Assembly (NCBI RefSeq): GCF_009939195.1
Contig: NZ_JAACKC010000005.1
Location: 186,001 to 250,000, forward strand
Source: Acinetobacter kanungonis
Lineage (GTDB): Bacteria; Pseudomonadota; Gammaproteobacteria; Pseudomonadales; Moraxellaceae
Direction: 5' to 3'
DNA length: 64,000 nucleotides
This document shows positions 8,182 through 18,221 of this stretch, piece after piece (positions within the stretch are counted from its first letter, which is position 1; each line of letters opens with the position of its first letter). Below the pieces are notes generated by a model. The model searched no databases. It saw only the letters and a list, made by a program, of their open reading frames with translations, and was not told the origin of the DNA. Position numbers and translations under genes: made by a program.

Positions 8182-9171
8182 ATGTCTGCATTAGAAAAAA
8201 CTCAAATCCAACTTGGCTATATTCCCTTATTAGATTGTATCGCGCTACTTTGGGCGAAGCATCGTGGCTATTTTGAGGAACTGGGTCTCGATGTGACCTT
8301 GGTTAAAGAAGCCTCTTGGGCGAGTCTGCGTGATCGTCTGGCATTTGGTGTATTAGATGCAGCACATTGTCTTTCAGGTATTTTACCCGCTGCCAGCATC
8401 GGCACCGACCAAATTGGCATCCCCTTTCAAACGCCTTTGGTACTGAGTGTAAACCGTGCCTATATCAGCTTAAGCCAAAAGCTCTGTTTTGCTTTGGATG
8501 TTCAAGCAGAAGATACGCCTAAAGACGTTGCAGAAAAAGTGACCCAAGCGATTCAGCAAGGGCAAGATATTCAACTGGCGCATGTGTTTGCTAACTCGAT
8601 TCATCACTACTGTTTGCGTGAATGGTTAGCACTAGCAAATCCTGAGTTAGCACATTCCATCAAACTGAGAATTTTACCGCCGCCTTATATGGTGGAAGCG
8701 TTAAAGAGTCAGGTGATTGATGGCTTTTGTGTCGGGGAACCATGGAATACCCAAGGTGAAATTTTAGGCATTAGTCAGATTGTCGCTTCGAGTGAAGATG
8801 TGATTCCTGCGATTGCTGACAAGGTGCTAGCGGTTACACAAGATTGGGCAACAGCCAATCCCAATACCCTCAAAGCCATGACTCAAGCCATTGAAAAAGC
8901 GCAGGCTGAAATTAAAGTCATGTCCGACTTTAATCAAATTTGGGAATTGTTGCATGCCTATGATGTGATTCAATTTGAATGTTCAGATAGCGTGCATGTG
9001 CAAAAATTTCATAAAATCCAGCATATTATTCGTAATTTTATTGAAGGCAGTGCCAGCCCCAAAGTTGAAGACTTTGCATGGTTAATTCAGCAAATGCAGA
9101 AATGGAGCAAGGTACAAATGAATGATGCTGAGCTTAAACAGTTAAGTCAGCAATGTATCATTCAGCTTTAA
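8182..9171 (+). CDS. nasS: NasS-like cytoplasmic nitrate sensor (NrtA/CmpA-type fold)
   Basis: 329 aa of the CmpA/NrtA/SsuA-like binding-protein family (LGYIPLLDCIALLWAKHRGY, EASWASLRDRLAFGVLDAAH, GFCVGEPWN). No signal peptide or lipobox is present, so it should act in the cytoplasm as a sensor rather than feed an ABC transporter; no transporter genes accompany it. By family precedent NasS sequesters NasT until nitrate binds. It starts 3 nt after the nasT stop codon, so the two are probably translationally coupled. It converges on the thioesterase gene, 17 nt away, with no obvious terminator between. Confidence 0.92.
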   Translation: MSALEKTQIQLGYIPLLDCIALLWAKHRGYFEELGLDVTLVKEASWASLRDRLAFGVLDAAHCLSGILPAASIGTDQIGIPFQTPLVLSVNRAYISLSQKLCFALDVQAEDTPKDVAEKVTQAIQQGQDIQLAHVFANSIHHYCLREWLALANPELAHSIKLRILPPPYMVEALKSQVIDGFCVGEPWNTQGEILGISQIVASSEDVIPAIADKVLAVTQDWATANPNTLKAMTQAIEKAQAEIKVMSDFNQIWELLHAYDVIQFECSDSVHVQKFHKIQHIIRNFIEGSASPKVEDFAWLIQQMQKWSKVQMNDAELKQLSQQCIIQL

Positions 9172-9188
9172 TTGCGTGATGGCTGGAA

Positions 9189-9986
9189 TTAGAGTTTTCT
9201 CAAAGTCAAAATTTGCTCACTGCGCCCGAAGGGTCCATGCGTGTCATGTAACACCGTACTGGTCAGTCCAATGCCATCTGTACCATACTGTTGCTCGACT
9301 TCAAGTCCGAGCCATTGTCCTTGTGGCATACGATAAAGATGGATTTGTAAATCCAAATTTGGAAATGCCCAACCTGCCTGCGGGTCTTGGCGCGGAACAA
9401 CACCATTTGCGGTATCCACCATGCCCATCAGTTTGACAAAGTCACTGGTGGTCTTGCCTTCAACCATGTTGCAGTGATTGGTCAACCAAACCACGCCCTT
9501 GCCTGCACGTCGTGTCGCTTCTGCACGGGTTTCAATACTTTGAATATATCCACCTGACCAACACTTCATCCCTTCCCAAACAGGTAATTGCTCTGGATGC
9601 TGAACTTTTTCATCCTCAAGCCCGGCAATGCTCTGCGTATCTTGCATCAACATTTTCCATGCTCGTGCCACAATACAGGTTTTGTCATTGGCCTGCATTT
9701 CGCTTTCAATCAATTCGATGGTTTTACCGCCCCGAATCATGCGTGTGGTAATGCTAAAATCACCAAAGGCAATCAGACCGAAAATATCAAAACTGATCCG
9801 TCCGATACGCATATCATCACGCGGTAAGAACTGTTCCAATTCCGCACACATGACGCCTGATGCTGGTGCCATATGTTGTTCATGTGGATTCCACGCCCCT
9901 TGAGCATGTAAGTTCGATTGATAGTGTGCAGTTACGCTGCCATCAGCATTATTTTCACGCTGAATCAAACGATAATAAGCTGGCAT
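9189..9986 (-). CDS. Acyl-CoA thioesterase-like protein (double hot-dog fold)
   Basis: 265 aa from the preferred start. It resembles the TesB-like/4HBT_3 thioesterase family: an N-terminal hot-dog (YYRLIQRENNADG, RIGRISFDIFG) and a second one ending in a VEQQYGTDGIGLTSTVLHD-type segment. It would hydrolyse acyl-CoA thioesters in the cytoplasm; the substrate is unknown. The ATG at 9986 is preceded by AGGA at 7 nt, whereas the upstream ATG at 10007 has no clear ribosome site. It may follow the methyltransferase gene in one transcript (60 nt gap). Confidence 0.75.
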   Translation of the reverse strand: MPAYYRLIQRENNADGSVTAHYQSNLHAQGAWNPHEQHMAPASGVMCAELEQFLPRDDMRIGRISFDIFGLIAFGDFSITTRMIRGGKTIELIESEMQANDKTCIVARAWKMLMQDTQSIAGLEDEKVQHPEQLPVWEGMKCWSGGYIQSIETRAEATRRAGKGVVWLTNHCNMVEGKTTSDFVKLMGMVDTANGVVPRQDPQAGWAFPNLDLQIHLYRMPQGQWLGLEVEQQYGTDGIGLTSTVLHDTHGPFGRSEQILTLRKL

Positions 9987-10046
9987 AGTGACATCCTGTT
10001 GTTGCATGACATTGTGTTCTATCGGTCCATGACCATGTGTAGTTGG

Positions 10047-10724
10047 TTATTTCACGGCACAAAAACCGTAATAATTCATAATTTGGCTATAGGTTTTAAC
10101 TTTTTTAAAGCCAACATTTGAAAGTAGTTGCTGCCCCATTCGCGGTGAAACCAGAAAGAAATCCTGTTGTAAGCGTTCCACCATTTTTTCACTCTGACCC
10201 TCTGTTAAGCCATTGTTTTCACAGAACTGTTTCAACACTAAAATTTCATGTGCTTCGGTTTCTTTCATCAAGTCATACGTCAGCAGCATGCCATTCGGTT
10301 TTAATTGACTAAAAATGTCTTTAAAAAAGTTTTGTTTCGATTCTAGAGGAATAAAGTGCGCAACCAAAATGGACAACACTGCATCAAAGCTTTGAGTCGC
10401 GCCAAGACTTTTGGTGTCACCGTGGATAAATCGGATCCGCTCTAAAACGCCTTGTTTTTCCAAATGCTGTTTGGCTTTGCACAACATCACATGTGATGGA
10501 TCTACCGCGGTAAATTGCCAAGTGGGATGCTTTTGCGCAAGATACTGAATTTCATATCCAGTACCGCATCCGACCACCAAAATCTGCACATTTTCTTGGT
10601 CACCATAATGATGTGACAAAATTGCATCCACTTGTTGATGCGTTAATTCATACCCTGGAATCAGTTTACGGATATGCTCATCATATCCCTCCACCACTTG
10701 TGGGCTGTTAAAGTCTTTGGCCAT
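10047..10724 (-). CDS. Class I SAM-dependent methyltransferase
   Basis: 225 aa from the ATG at 10724; a longer frame from a TTG at 10760 is less likely because GAG lies 7-8 nt before the ATG. SAM-binding motif I is VVGCGTGYE, with a motif II-like acidic residue (AVDPSHVML) and FDAVLSIL further on. The substrate is not evident. It lies downstream of bioB, but it lacks features that would make me call it BioC. The closest general resemblance is to small-molecule methyltransferases common in Acinetobacter. Confidence 0.75.
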   Translation of the reverse strand: MAKDFNSPQVVEGYDEHIRKLIPGYELTHQQVDAILSHHYGDQENVQILVVGCGTGYEIQYLAQKHPTWQFTAVDPSHVMLCKAKQHLEKQGVLERIRFIHGDTKSLGATQSFDAVLSILVAHFIPLESKQNFFKDIFSQLKPNGMLLTYDLMKETEAHEILVLKQFCENNGLTEGQSEKMVERLQQDFFLVSPRMGQQLLSNVGFKKVKTYSQIMNYYGFCAVK

Positions 10725-10803
10725 GCTGCACTCTATTTTTAATTGTTCTGCATACGACAAGAAACTGGGTTAAGTTTATGTACCGTGCTGCTTTATGGTT
10801 GAA

Positions 10804-11799
10804 TTAAGCGACTGACATTGCATCCAGTGTCAGTTCCGCAATTGAAGGTTTGGGTTTTTCTACCGTTAAACCTAATTTTTGAAATAATTGTTGATCTTTA
10901 CCCTGTACCACATTTGGCGTAGTCAGCAGTTTTTCACCCGAGAAAATCGAATTCGCACCTGCCATAAATGCCAAGGCTTGGTCGCTATCGGTTAAAGATT
11001 CACGTCCTGCTGAAAGTCGGATATAACTTTGAGGCATCACAATACGTGCAACCGCAATGGTACGAATCCACTCGGTAACATCCAATTTGTCTTCCTGCGC
11101 CAAGGGTGTACCTTCAATCGGCACCAACATATTGACTGGTACAGATTCTGGATGAATCGGTAAAGTCGCCAATTCAAAGATTAAACCGATACGATCTGCT
11201 CGCTGTTCACCCAAACCAACAATACCGCCACTACAGACTTTTAGCCCTGCATCACGGACATGTTGTAAGGTCGCTAAACGATCATCAAAACTACGGGTCG
11301 TGATAATATTGGGATAATGTTCGCGGGAAGTATCCAAGTTGTGATTGTAATAATCCAATCCCGCCTGTTGTAAGCGCTCTGCCTGAGATGCATTCAGCAT
11401 ACCCAGTGTCATACAGGTTTCTAAACCTAAGGCTTTGACTTCACGCACCATGTCTAATACATAAGGCATGTCGCGTTCATGCGGATTCCGCCATGCAGCA
11501 CCCATACAAAAACGTGAAGAACCCGAAGCTTTGGCTTGTTTCGCTTCCTCAATGACTTTTTCAACCGCAATGCGTTTTTCTGCTTCTAGCTTTGAATCAT
11601 AACGTGCAGATTGAGAGCAATATTTGCAATCTTCAGGACATTTTCCTGTTTTAATCGACAGCAAAGTACTGACCTGAATCTGGTTGGCACTGAAATTTTG
11701 GCGATGAATGTATTGTGCCTGAAAAACCAAATCTAAAAATGGTTGCTGATACAGGTCTTGTATTTCTGCGCGAGTCCAATCGTGACGAAGTTGCATCAT
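10804..11799 (-). CDS. bioB: Biotin synthase
   Basis: Radical-SAM enzyme inserting sulfur into dethiobiotin. 331 aa, close to the E. coli length. The radical-SAM triad is CPEDCKYC, followed by CMGAAWR; the second-cluster region contains YYNHNLDTS and [12 protein letters not shown]. Start ATG at 11799 with AAGGAAATC upstream. It lies 90 nt after an acyl-CoA ligase gene and close to liuBD, whose product is biotin-dependent. The other bio genes are not in the window. Confidence 0.96.
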   Translation of the reverse strand: MMQLRHDWTRAEIQDLYQQPFLDLVFQAQYIHRQNFSANQIQVSTLLSIKTGKCPEDCKYCSQSARYDSKLEAEKRIAVEKVIEEAKQAKASGSSRFCMGAAWRNPHERDMPYVLDMVREVKALGLETCMTLGMLNASQAERLQQAGLDYYNHNLDTSREHYPNIITTRSFDDRLATLQHVRDAGLKVCSGGIVGLGEQRADRIGLIFELATLPIHPESVPVNMLVPIEGTPLAQEDKLDVTEWIRTIAVARIVMPQSYIRLSAGRESLTDSDQALAFMAGANSIFSGEKLLTTPNVVQGKDQQLFQKLGLTVEKPKPSIAELTLDAMSVA

Positions 11800-11836
11800 G
11801 ATTTCCTTATTTTTGTTTGGGTAGTTCAGACAGTTT

Positions 11837-11869
11837 CTTTCCTTTACCCGACTGGCGAATAAAGGAAAG
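11837..11869. repeat. Inverted repeat between bioB and the acyl-CoA ligase gene
   Basis: CTTTCCTTTA and TAAAGGAAAG form a perfect 10-bp stem around a 13-nt loop. No T-run follows on either strand, so it is a poor Rho-independent terminator. It may attenuate or process a ligase-bioB transcript, or be an operator of bioB; nothing distinguishes these. Confidence 0.5.
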
Positions 11870-11889
11870 TGCTCAATACCAAGATTGCG

Positions 11890-13581
11890 TTATGCAATAT
11901 CTTCTACTAAGTTCAGTTCATTACGCATAAATTCACGTAATTTGAATTTTTGCGCCTTGCCTGAAGCAGTCATTGGAAACTCAGTAAAGAAGCGGACATA
12001 ACGTGGCACTTTGTTATGTGAAATATGCTCCGCGCAGTAACGACGAATGCTTTCTTCCGTGGTTTCATGGTGTTCATGCAAAATAATGCAGGCACAGAGT
12101 TCTTCACCATAACGTGCATCTGGCAGACCAATCACCTGTACATCGCTGACATCTGGATGGGTATACAAGAAATCTTCAATTTCTTTCGGGAACAGGTTCT
12201 CACCACCGCGAATCACCACATCTTTAATGCGACCTTTGATTTTTACAAAACCTTCATCGTCCATTTCTGCGATGTCACCGGTATGCATCCAGCGTGCATT
12301 ATCAATGACTTCTTGGGTTTTCTCACCATCTTCCCAGTAGCCCAACATGACTGAATAACCACGTACACAGAGTTCACCCAGCTTGCCACGTGGTACGACT
12401 TTACCCGCTTCATCGACAATCTTGATTTCTAAATGCGGATGTACGCGACCTACGGTGCCGACACGTTGTTCAACTGTATCGCTGGTCGAGCTTTGTGCGC
12501 TTACAGGTGCAGTTTCGGTCATGCCATAGCAAATGGTAATTTCTGTCATATGCATACGTTCCATGACGCGTTGCATAATTTCACGCGGACACGGACTACC
12601 CGCCATAATGCCTGTGCGTAAGCTGCTTAAGTCAAAGTCATTGAACTGTTCATGCTCTAAGGTCGCAATGAACATGGTTGGCACACCATAAGCAGCGGTA
12701 CATTTCTCTTGCTGAATGGCTTTTAAGGTATCTAAAGGATTAAACACCGCTGATGGATAAACCATGGTTGAGCCATGCGTGATGCAGGCCAAATTGCCCA
12801 TGACCATACCAAAACAATGGAATAAAGGTACTGAAATACATACGCGATCTTTCGGACTTAAATGAATCGCTTCACCAACAAAATAACCATTATTCAAAAT
12901 ATTATTGTGAGTCAGCATAGTGCCTTTCGGGTTGCCCGTTGTGCCTGAAGTAAACTGGATATTAATGGTTTCATCAAACTGCAATTCACTCGCAACGGCT
13001 TCTAAGCTGTCGAGTTGCTTGGCTGATGGTTGTCCCAAAAGATCTTGAAAACGATGAATCCCTGTGTGTGCAGTATCATCAATTTTAATCACGTGTTTTA
13101 AGTGAGGTAAGCGTAGTGCATTTAAGATTTTATCTTCAGCTTCTTGCAGCTCAGGCGCAATCTTAGTCAAAAGCTCTTGATAATTTGTGGTTTTAAATTG
13201 CGAGGCAATGACCAAACCTTTACACGATACTTTATTCAGTACGTACTCTAACTCGTTGCTTTTATAGGCAGTATTTAGGTTGACCAAAATAATGCCTGCT
13301 TTAAATGCAGCAAATTGAGTAATGGTCCATTCCACACAATTGGGTGACCAAATGGCCAGGCGATCGCCTTTTTTAAATCCCAGCTTAAATAAGCTACAAG
13401 CCAGTGCATTTACCTGAGCTTGTAGCTCTTTGTAGCTTAAGCGTACATTCTGATGCACACTGACCACTGCATCCTGATCTGCATATTGTGCACATGCCTG
13501 ATCAAATTTTTCACCAATGGTCATGCCCAGTAAAGGTTGACTGCTGGTTCCATACGCATAGCTTAACCGTACCTGTGTCAT
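11890..13581 (-). CDS. AMP-forming acyl-CoA synthetase
   Basis: 563 aa from the ATG at 13581, where AAGGAGA lies 9 nt upstream; a GTG at 13590 abuts that site. The adenylation motif is FTSGTTGNPKGTMLTHNN, with YGMTETAP, the hinge motif KGRIKD and the C-terminal catalytic Lys region ASGKAQKFKLRE. It activates a carboxylic acid, probably medium- or branched-chain, to the CoA thioester. It shares the divergent region with the TetR gene and liu operon, so a role in feeding isovalerate-type acids into that pathway is plausible but not shown. Confidence 0.88.
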   Translation of the reverse strand: MTQVRLSYAYGTSSQPLLGMTIGEKFDQACAQYADQDAVVSVHQNVRLSYKELQAQVNALACSLFKLGFKKGDRLAIWSPNCVEWTITQFAAFKAGIILVNLNTAYKSNELEYVLNKVSCKGLVIASQFKTTNYQELLTKIAPELQEAEDKILNALRLPHLKHVIKIDDTAHTGIHRFQDLLGQPSAKQLDSLEAVASELQFDETINIQFTSGTTGNPKGTMLTHNNILNNGYFVGEAIHLSPKDRVCISVPLFHCFGMVMGNLACITHGSTMVYPSAVFNPLDTLKAIQQEKCTAAYGVPTMFIATLEHEQFNDFDLSSLRTGIMAGSPCPREIMQRVMERMHMTEITICYGMTETAPVSAQSSTSDTVEQRVGTVGRVHPHLEIKIVDEAGKVVPRGKLGELCVRGYSVMLGYWEDGEKTQEVIDNARWMHTGDIAEMDDEGFVKIKGRIKDVVIRGGENLFPKEIEDFLYTHPDVSDVQVIGLPDARYGEELCACIILHEHHETTEESIRRYCAEHISHNKVPRYVRFFTEFPMTASGKAQKFKLREFMRNELNLVEDIA

Positions 13582-13684
13582 TTGAATCACTCTCCTTGAT
13601 TCTTTGTAATTCTGATTCTTACTGTTTTATTTTGATCACACGGATTACTTTGTACGCGATTCCCTATTTTGCATATAAGACTAT

Positions 13685-14314
13685 TTAATTACGCTCCTGT
13701 AATTGCACAGCTTGTACACAAAAATCTGCAACCTGCTTCACAAAATAATCTTTGTAGTTTTGATCAAACATCACATTACGAGATGGATTTAAAGGCTCAA
13801 TTACGACGAAAGTCATACTTCCGACAATGCATAACGCCACCGTATTTAAATCTTCAAAACCAAACTCGCCATTGACTTTCCCTTCGGCAAGAATCTCGTT
13901 AATGCTTTGCTTGATCAATTGTTTACTGCGAAAACGCTCATGTTCAATAATTGGATCTACAGGTTCGAACATGAGTGAATACGACAGTTGAGGACTATTC
14001 AATGCCCGCTTAACAAAGGTGGTGACTGCCTTATGTAATTTTTGCTGTGCTGTTAATCCTTCGCTACTCGCAATGGTATTCAGAATATGAATCTCATGCT
14101 GAATCGCTTCGGACAACACTTCAATTAAGACTTCACTTTTATTGTCAAAATAGCGGTAAACCAAGCCACTGGACACGCCTGCACGTTCCGAAATCGCCTG
14201 AATTTGGGCATCCTTGAATCCCCCTTGAGCAATAAGTTCTCGCGCAGATTGCAAAATCGACTGTCGATTTTGTTCCATTCGCTCTTGCATCAATGTCGAT
14301 CTTTTATAACTCAT
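13685..14314 (-). CDS. TetR-family regulator, likely of the liu operon
   Basis: 209 aa from the ATG at 14314. The N-terminal HTH reads RQSILQSARELIAQGGFKDA, then ISERAGVSSGLVYRYFDNKS, a clear TetR DNA-binding domain; the C-terminal ligand domain is not assignable. An upstream ATG at 14353 would add 13 residues and lies almost on the palindrome at 14357-14372. It is divergent from liuA with a candidate operator over the liuA promoter. In Pseudomonas the liu regulator is a MerR protein (LiuR); here a TetR protein holds that position. Confidence 0.88.
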   Translation of the reverse strand: MSYKRSTLMQERMEQNRQSILQSARELIAQGGFKDAQIQAISERAGVSSGLVYRYFDNKSEVLIEVLSEAIQHEIHILNTIASSEGLTAQQKLHKAVTTFVKRALNSPQLSYSLMFEPVDPIIEHERFRSKQLIKQSINEILAEGKVNGEFGFEDLNTVALCIVGSMTFVVIEPLNPSRNVMFDQNYKDYFVKQVADFCVQAVQLQERN

Positions 14315-14356
14315 AATCTTATTCTCATCCAGATAAAATGAATTGTAAATCATTTT

Positions 14357-14396
14357 GTGAATTTTAGTTCACTTTTTTAAAAAATAGATGTATTGT
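14357..14396 (+). promoter_or_regulatory. Candidate TetR operator and liuA promoter
   Basis: The palindrome GTGAATTTTAGTTCAC (14357-14372) overlaps a sigma-70-like -35 TTCACT (14368-14373). This is spaced 17 nt from a -10 TATTGT (14391-14396). Binding there would block liuA transcription and the divergent TetR gene. The arrangement is seen; the regulator-operator match is inferred from adjacency. Confidence 0.5.
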
Positions 14397-14457
14397 AAAA
14401 CTACAAGCACAACAACAATGCTTATTGGACAACAAATATAACCTCAGGATGAACAGC

Positions 14458-15654
14458 ATGAACGCACACGTTCCATTACAACTCAGTCTACAAACCCTAA
14501 GTTTCGGTTTGGACGAAACATTGATCGCACTGCGTGATTCAGTTGCTGCATTTTGTGCAAAGGAAATTGCACCGATTGCGCAACAAGTAGATCGTGACAA
14601 TGTCTTCCCTGCTCACCTTTGGAAGAAAATGGGTGATATGGGCTTACACGGTCTAACAGTGAGTGAAGAATATGGTGGTTCGAACCTCGGTTATTTAGCG
14701 CATATTATCGTTATGCAAGAAATCTCACGTGCATCTGCCGCTATAGGATTGTCTTACGGGGCTCATTCTAACCTATGTATCAACCAAATTAAGCGAAATG
14801 GTAACGAAGAACAAAAACAACGTTACTTACCTAAGCTTATTTCAGGTGATTTTGTCGGTGCATTGGCCATGTCTGAACCCAATGCTGGCTCGGATGTCGT
14901 GAGCATGAAGTTAAAAGCGGAAGAACAAGGCGATCATTACATATTAAACGGCTCAAAAATGTGGATCACCAACGGTGGTGATGCCGATGTATTAGTCGTG
15001 TATGCCAAAACGGATTTACAAGCAGGTCCTAAAGGCATGACTGCCTTCCTGATTGAAAAAGATATGCCTGGATTTAGCCACGGTAACCATCTCGATAAAT
15101 TGGGTATGCGCGGTTCAAATACTTATCCCCTGTTTTTCGACAACGTGAAAGTACCTAAAGAAAACATTCTGGGTGGTGTGGGTAATGGCGTAAAAGTGCT
15201 GATGAGCGGTCTAGATTATGAACGTGCAGTCCTCAGTGCAGGTCCACTTGGCATTATGGATGCGTGTATGGACACCGTGATTCCTTATATCCACGATCGC
15301 AAACAATTTGGTCAGGCACTCGGTGAGTTCCAGCTCATGCAAGGCAAAATTGCCGACATGTATTCAACTTGGTTGGCGTGTAAAGCACTGGTATATGCAG
15401 TGGGCGCTGAATGTGACAAAGCGGAGCATAGCCGTAGCCTACGTAAAGATGCTGCCAGTGCCATTCTTTATGCTGCGGAAAAAGCCACGTGGATGGCGGG
15501 TGAAACCATTCAAGCCTTAGGTGGAAATGGTTATATCAATGAATTTTCAGCAGGACGTTTATGGCGTGATGCGAAACTTTATGAAATTGGTGCAGGGACT
15601 TCGGAAATCCGCCGTATGTTAATCGGTCGTGAATTATTTAACGAAACTGCTTAA
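14458..15654 (+). CDS. liuA: Isovaleryl-CoA dehydrogenase
   Basis: Flavoenzyme oxidising isovaleryl-CoA to 3-methylcrotonyl-CoA in leucine breakdown. 398 aa from the ATG at 14458 (AGGA 8 nt upstream); in-frame ATG at 14449 and TTG at 14425 are less well placed. Acyl-CoA dehydrogenase blocks: [38 protein letters not shown], and [14 protein letters not shown] with the Glu at the isovaleryl-type catalytic position; C-terminal QALGGNGY. First gene of a compact five-gene operon. Confidence 0.95.
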   Translation: MNAHVPLQLSLQTLSFGLDETLIALRDSVAAFCAKEIAPIAQQVDRDNVFPAHLWKKMGDMGLHGLTVSEEYGGSNLGYLAHIIVMQEISRASAAIGLSYGAHSNLCINQIKRNGNEEQKQRYLPKLISGDFVGALAMSEPNAGSDVVSMKLKAEEQGDHYILNGSKMWITNGGDADVLVVYAKTDLQAGPKGMTAFLIEKDMPGFSHGNHLDKLGMRGSNTYPLFFDNVKVPKENILGGVGNGVKVLMSGLDYERAVLSAGPLGIMDACMDTVIPYIHDRKQFGQALGEFQLMQGKIADMYSTWLACKALVYAVGAECDKAEHSRSLRKDAASAILYAAEKATWMAGETIQALGGNGYINEFSAGRLWRDAKLYEIGAGTSEIRRMLIGRELFNETA

Positions 15655-15687
15655 TCCCTTTTGTCCAATTTATACAAGGAAGTTTCT

Positions 15688-17397
15688 ATGAATCAATTAC
15701 AAAACAAAATGCATAGTGATCACGATGAGTTTAATCTGGTGCACATGCCAAAGCAGACCCATCAGCACATTACGTTTGCAAGCCAAGGCTCAGACTTAAA
15801 TCAGCTCAAAAGCAAAATTAACAGCCGCAGTGATGAGTTTAAAAATAATCAGGCGACTATGCTGAATCTGGTGCAGGATTTAAAGCAAATCAGCCAGAAA
15901 ATTGCCTTAGGTGGCGGTGAAAGCGCGCGTCAAAAACATATCGCTCGTGGCAAATTGTTGGCGCGTGACCGAATCGATCAGTTGATTGATGCAGGTACAG
16001 CTTTCTTGGAAATTGGGCAATTGGCTGCACATAAAGTCTATGCCGACGATGTTCCTGCTGCGGGCGTTGTGGCAGGCATTGGGCAAGTCAATGGTGTGAC
16101 TTGCATGATCGTTGCCAATGATGCAACGGTCAAAGGCGGTACTTATTACCCACTGACTGTGAAAAAGCACTTACGTGCGCAGGAAATTGCGGAACAAAAC
16201 CACTTGCCTTGCATTTACTTGGTCGATTCAGGTGGTGCGTACTTGCCTATGCAAGATGAAGTGTTCCCAGATCGCGATCATTTCGGGCGTATTTTCTATA
16301 ACCAAGCCCGTATGTCGAGCTTAGGCATTGCCCAAATTGCAGTGGTGATGGGAAGTTGTACTGCAGGTGGTGCTTATGTCCCTGCGATGTCGGATGAAAC
16401 CATTATTGTGCGCAATCAAGGCACCATTTTCTTGGGTGGTCCACCATTAGTAAAAGCAGCGACAGGTGAAGTCGTGAGCAGTGAAGACCTCGGTGGAGGT
16501 GATGTGCACACTCGTCTTTCAGGAGTTGCAGACCATTTGGCAGAAAACGATGAGCATGCGATTCAAATTGCGCGCAATATCGTGGCGAATTTAAACATCA
16601 AACCCAATAAAACTGCTGAAGAGATTGAAGCACCGCTTTTCCCTGCTGAAGAACTGTATGGCATTGTGCCAAGTGATACCCGTAAACCATTTGATGTGCG
16701 TGAAATTATTGCCCGTATTGTCGATGGTTCACGCCTAGATGAATTTAAAGCACGTTTTGGTACCACTTTAATTACAGGCTTTGCCAAAATTTATGGAATG
16801 CCTGTCGGAATTATTGCCAATAACGGTATTCTCTTTTCAGAATCTGCACAAAAAGGCGCGCACTTCATTGAACTGTGTGTACAACGCAATATTCCTTTGT
16901 TGTTCTTACAAAACATCACGGGTTTTATGGTTGGTCGTCAGTATGAAAATGAAGGTATTGCCAAACACGGTGCCAAACTGGTGATGGCGGTTGCCACTGC
17001 GAATGTGCCTAAACTGACCTTGATTATTGGTGGTTCATTTGGTGCAGGAAACTATGGCATGTGCGGTCGTGCCTATTCTCCGCGCTTCTTATGGACTTGG
17101 CCAAATTCACGCATTTCAGTCATGGGTGGCGAACAAGCGGCAAGCGTACTTTCGACCATTAAACGCGATCAAATTGAACAAAAAGGCGAATCTTGGTCTG
17201 CCGATGCAGAAGATGAATTCAAGCAACCCATTCGTGACCAATATGAACGTCAAGGTCATCCGTATTATGCCTCTGCACGTTTATGGGATGACGGTGTCAT
17301 TGACCCTGCTCAATCTCGTCAAGTGCTGGGTTTAAGTTTGGCAGCAGCATTAAGTGCACCAATTCAACCAACCAAGTTCGGCGTGTTCCGCATGTAA
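15688..17397 (+). CDS. liuB: Methylcrotonyl-CoA carboxylase, carboxyltransferase (beta) subunit
   Basis: Transfers CO2 from carboxybiotin to 3-methylcrotonyl-CoA. 569 aa from the ATG at 15688 with AAGGA 7 nt upstream; an in-frame TTG at 15661 is unlikely. Typical acyl-CoA carboxyltransferase blocks: [78 protein letters not shown] and [10 protein letters not shown]. The biotin-carrying partner is liuD, two genes downstream. Confidence 0.96.
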   Translation: MNQLQNKMHSDHDEFNLVHMPKQTHQHITFASQGSDLNQLKSKINSRSDEFKNNQATMLNLVQDLKQISQKIALGGGESARQKHIARGKLLARDRIDQLIDAGTAFLEIGQLAAHKVYADDVPAAGVVAGIGQVNGVTCMIVANDATVKGGTYYPLTVKKHLRAQEIAEQNHLPCIYLVDSGGAYLPMQDEVFPDRDHFGRIFYNQARMSSLGIAQIAVVMGSCTAGGAYVPAMSDETIIVRNQGTIFLGGPPLVKAATGEVVSSEDLGGGDVHTRLSGVADHLAENDEHAIQIARNIVANLNIKPNKTAEEIEAPLFPAEELYGIVPSDTRKPFDVREIIARIVDGSRLDEFKARFGTTLITGFAKIYGMPVGIIANNGILFSESAQKGAHFIELCVQRNIPLLFLQNITGFMVGRQYENEGIAKHGAKLVMAVATANVPKLTLIIGGSFGAGNYGMCGRAYSPRFLWTWPNSRISVMGGEQAASVLSTIKRDQIEQKGESWSADAEDEFKQPIRDQYERQGHPYYASARLWDDGVIDPAQSRQVLGLSLAAALSAPIQPTKFGVFRM

Positions 17398-17407
17398 GGG
17401 GTGAAAA

Positions 17408-18202
17408 ATGGACTATCAATTTTTACAACTCGAACAGCAACAGCAAGTGGCAACCGTCTGGATCAATCGTGCCGAACTGCATAATGCCTTCAACACTATC
17501 GTGATTGAAGAACTCCACCACTGCTTTCAACAGCTAAATGGACGTGATGATATTCGCGTGGTGATTTTAGCGGGTCGTGGCAAAAGCTTCTCTGCTGGCG
17601 CTGATCTGAACTGGATGAAACAGGCTGGACAAGCCTCTCAAGCAGACAATGAAGCCGATGCCTTGAAACTGGCGAAAATGCTGCAAAGTTTGGCAACTTT
17701 AAAGCAGCCGACCATTGCCCGTGTTCAAGGTATTGCCTTTGGCGGTGGTATGGGTCTCGCTTCTGCTTGTGATATTTGTATCGCAAGTACGGATGCCAAG
17801 TTTGCAACCTCAGAAGTGCGTCTAGGTTTAGCGCCTTCTACCATTAGTCCTTATGTGATTCGTGCCATCGGTGCCCGTCAGGCTTCACGTTATTTCCTCA
17901 CGGCTGAACGTATTAGTGCTGAACAAGCGCTACAAATTGGTTTAGCCCATGAAGTCACCACGCCTGAATTACTCGATGCCAAAGTGGATGAAATTGTACA
18001 AGCCTTATTATTGGGTGGACCTGAAGCTCAAGCAGCATCAAAGCAATTGATTCAGATGGTGAATCAGCAAAGTGTGGATGAAAGTCTACTGTTGAAAACG
18101 GCACAACATATTGCCCATGTGCGCCAAGGCGAAGAAGCAAAAAATGGACTGAATGCTTTTTTAAACAAACATAGCCCAGCTTGGATCAAGGCAACGGCAT
18201 AA
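17408..18202 (+). CDS. liuC: Methylglutaconyl-CoA hydratase
   Basis: Enoyl-CoA hydratase/isomerase family, 264 aa. It hydrates 3-methylglutaconyl-CoA to HMG-CoA. The crotonase motifs are GRGKSFSAGADLNWM (oxyanion hole) and ARVQGIAFGGGMGLASACDI, then SEVRLGLAPSTISPYV. It lies 10 nt after liuB with GGGG/GTGAAAA before the ATG. The function is assigned largely from its place between the two carboxylase subunit genes. Confidence 0.93.
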   Translation: MDYQFLQLEQQQQVATVWINRAELHNAFNTIVIEELHHCFQQLNGRDDIRVVILAGRGKSFSAGADLNWMKQAGQASQADNEADALKLAKMLQSLATLKQPTIARVQGIAFGGGMGLASACDICIASTDAKFATSEVRLGLAPSTISPYVIRAIGARQASRYFLTAERISAEQALQIGLAHEVTTPELLDAKVDEIVQALLLGGPEAQAASKQLIQMVNQQSVDESLLLKTAQHIAHVRQGEEAKNGLNAFLNKHSPAWIKATA

Positions 18203-18221
18203 CAACAATAAGGACAGAACA

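Noticed and set aside
10047..10724. Methyltransferase as BioC, given the bioB neighbour
   Set aside because: Only general SAM motifs are visible, and no other bio genes are present; adjacency alone is not enough.
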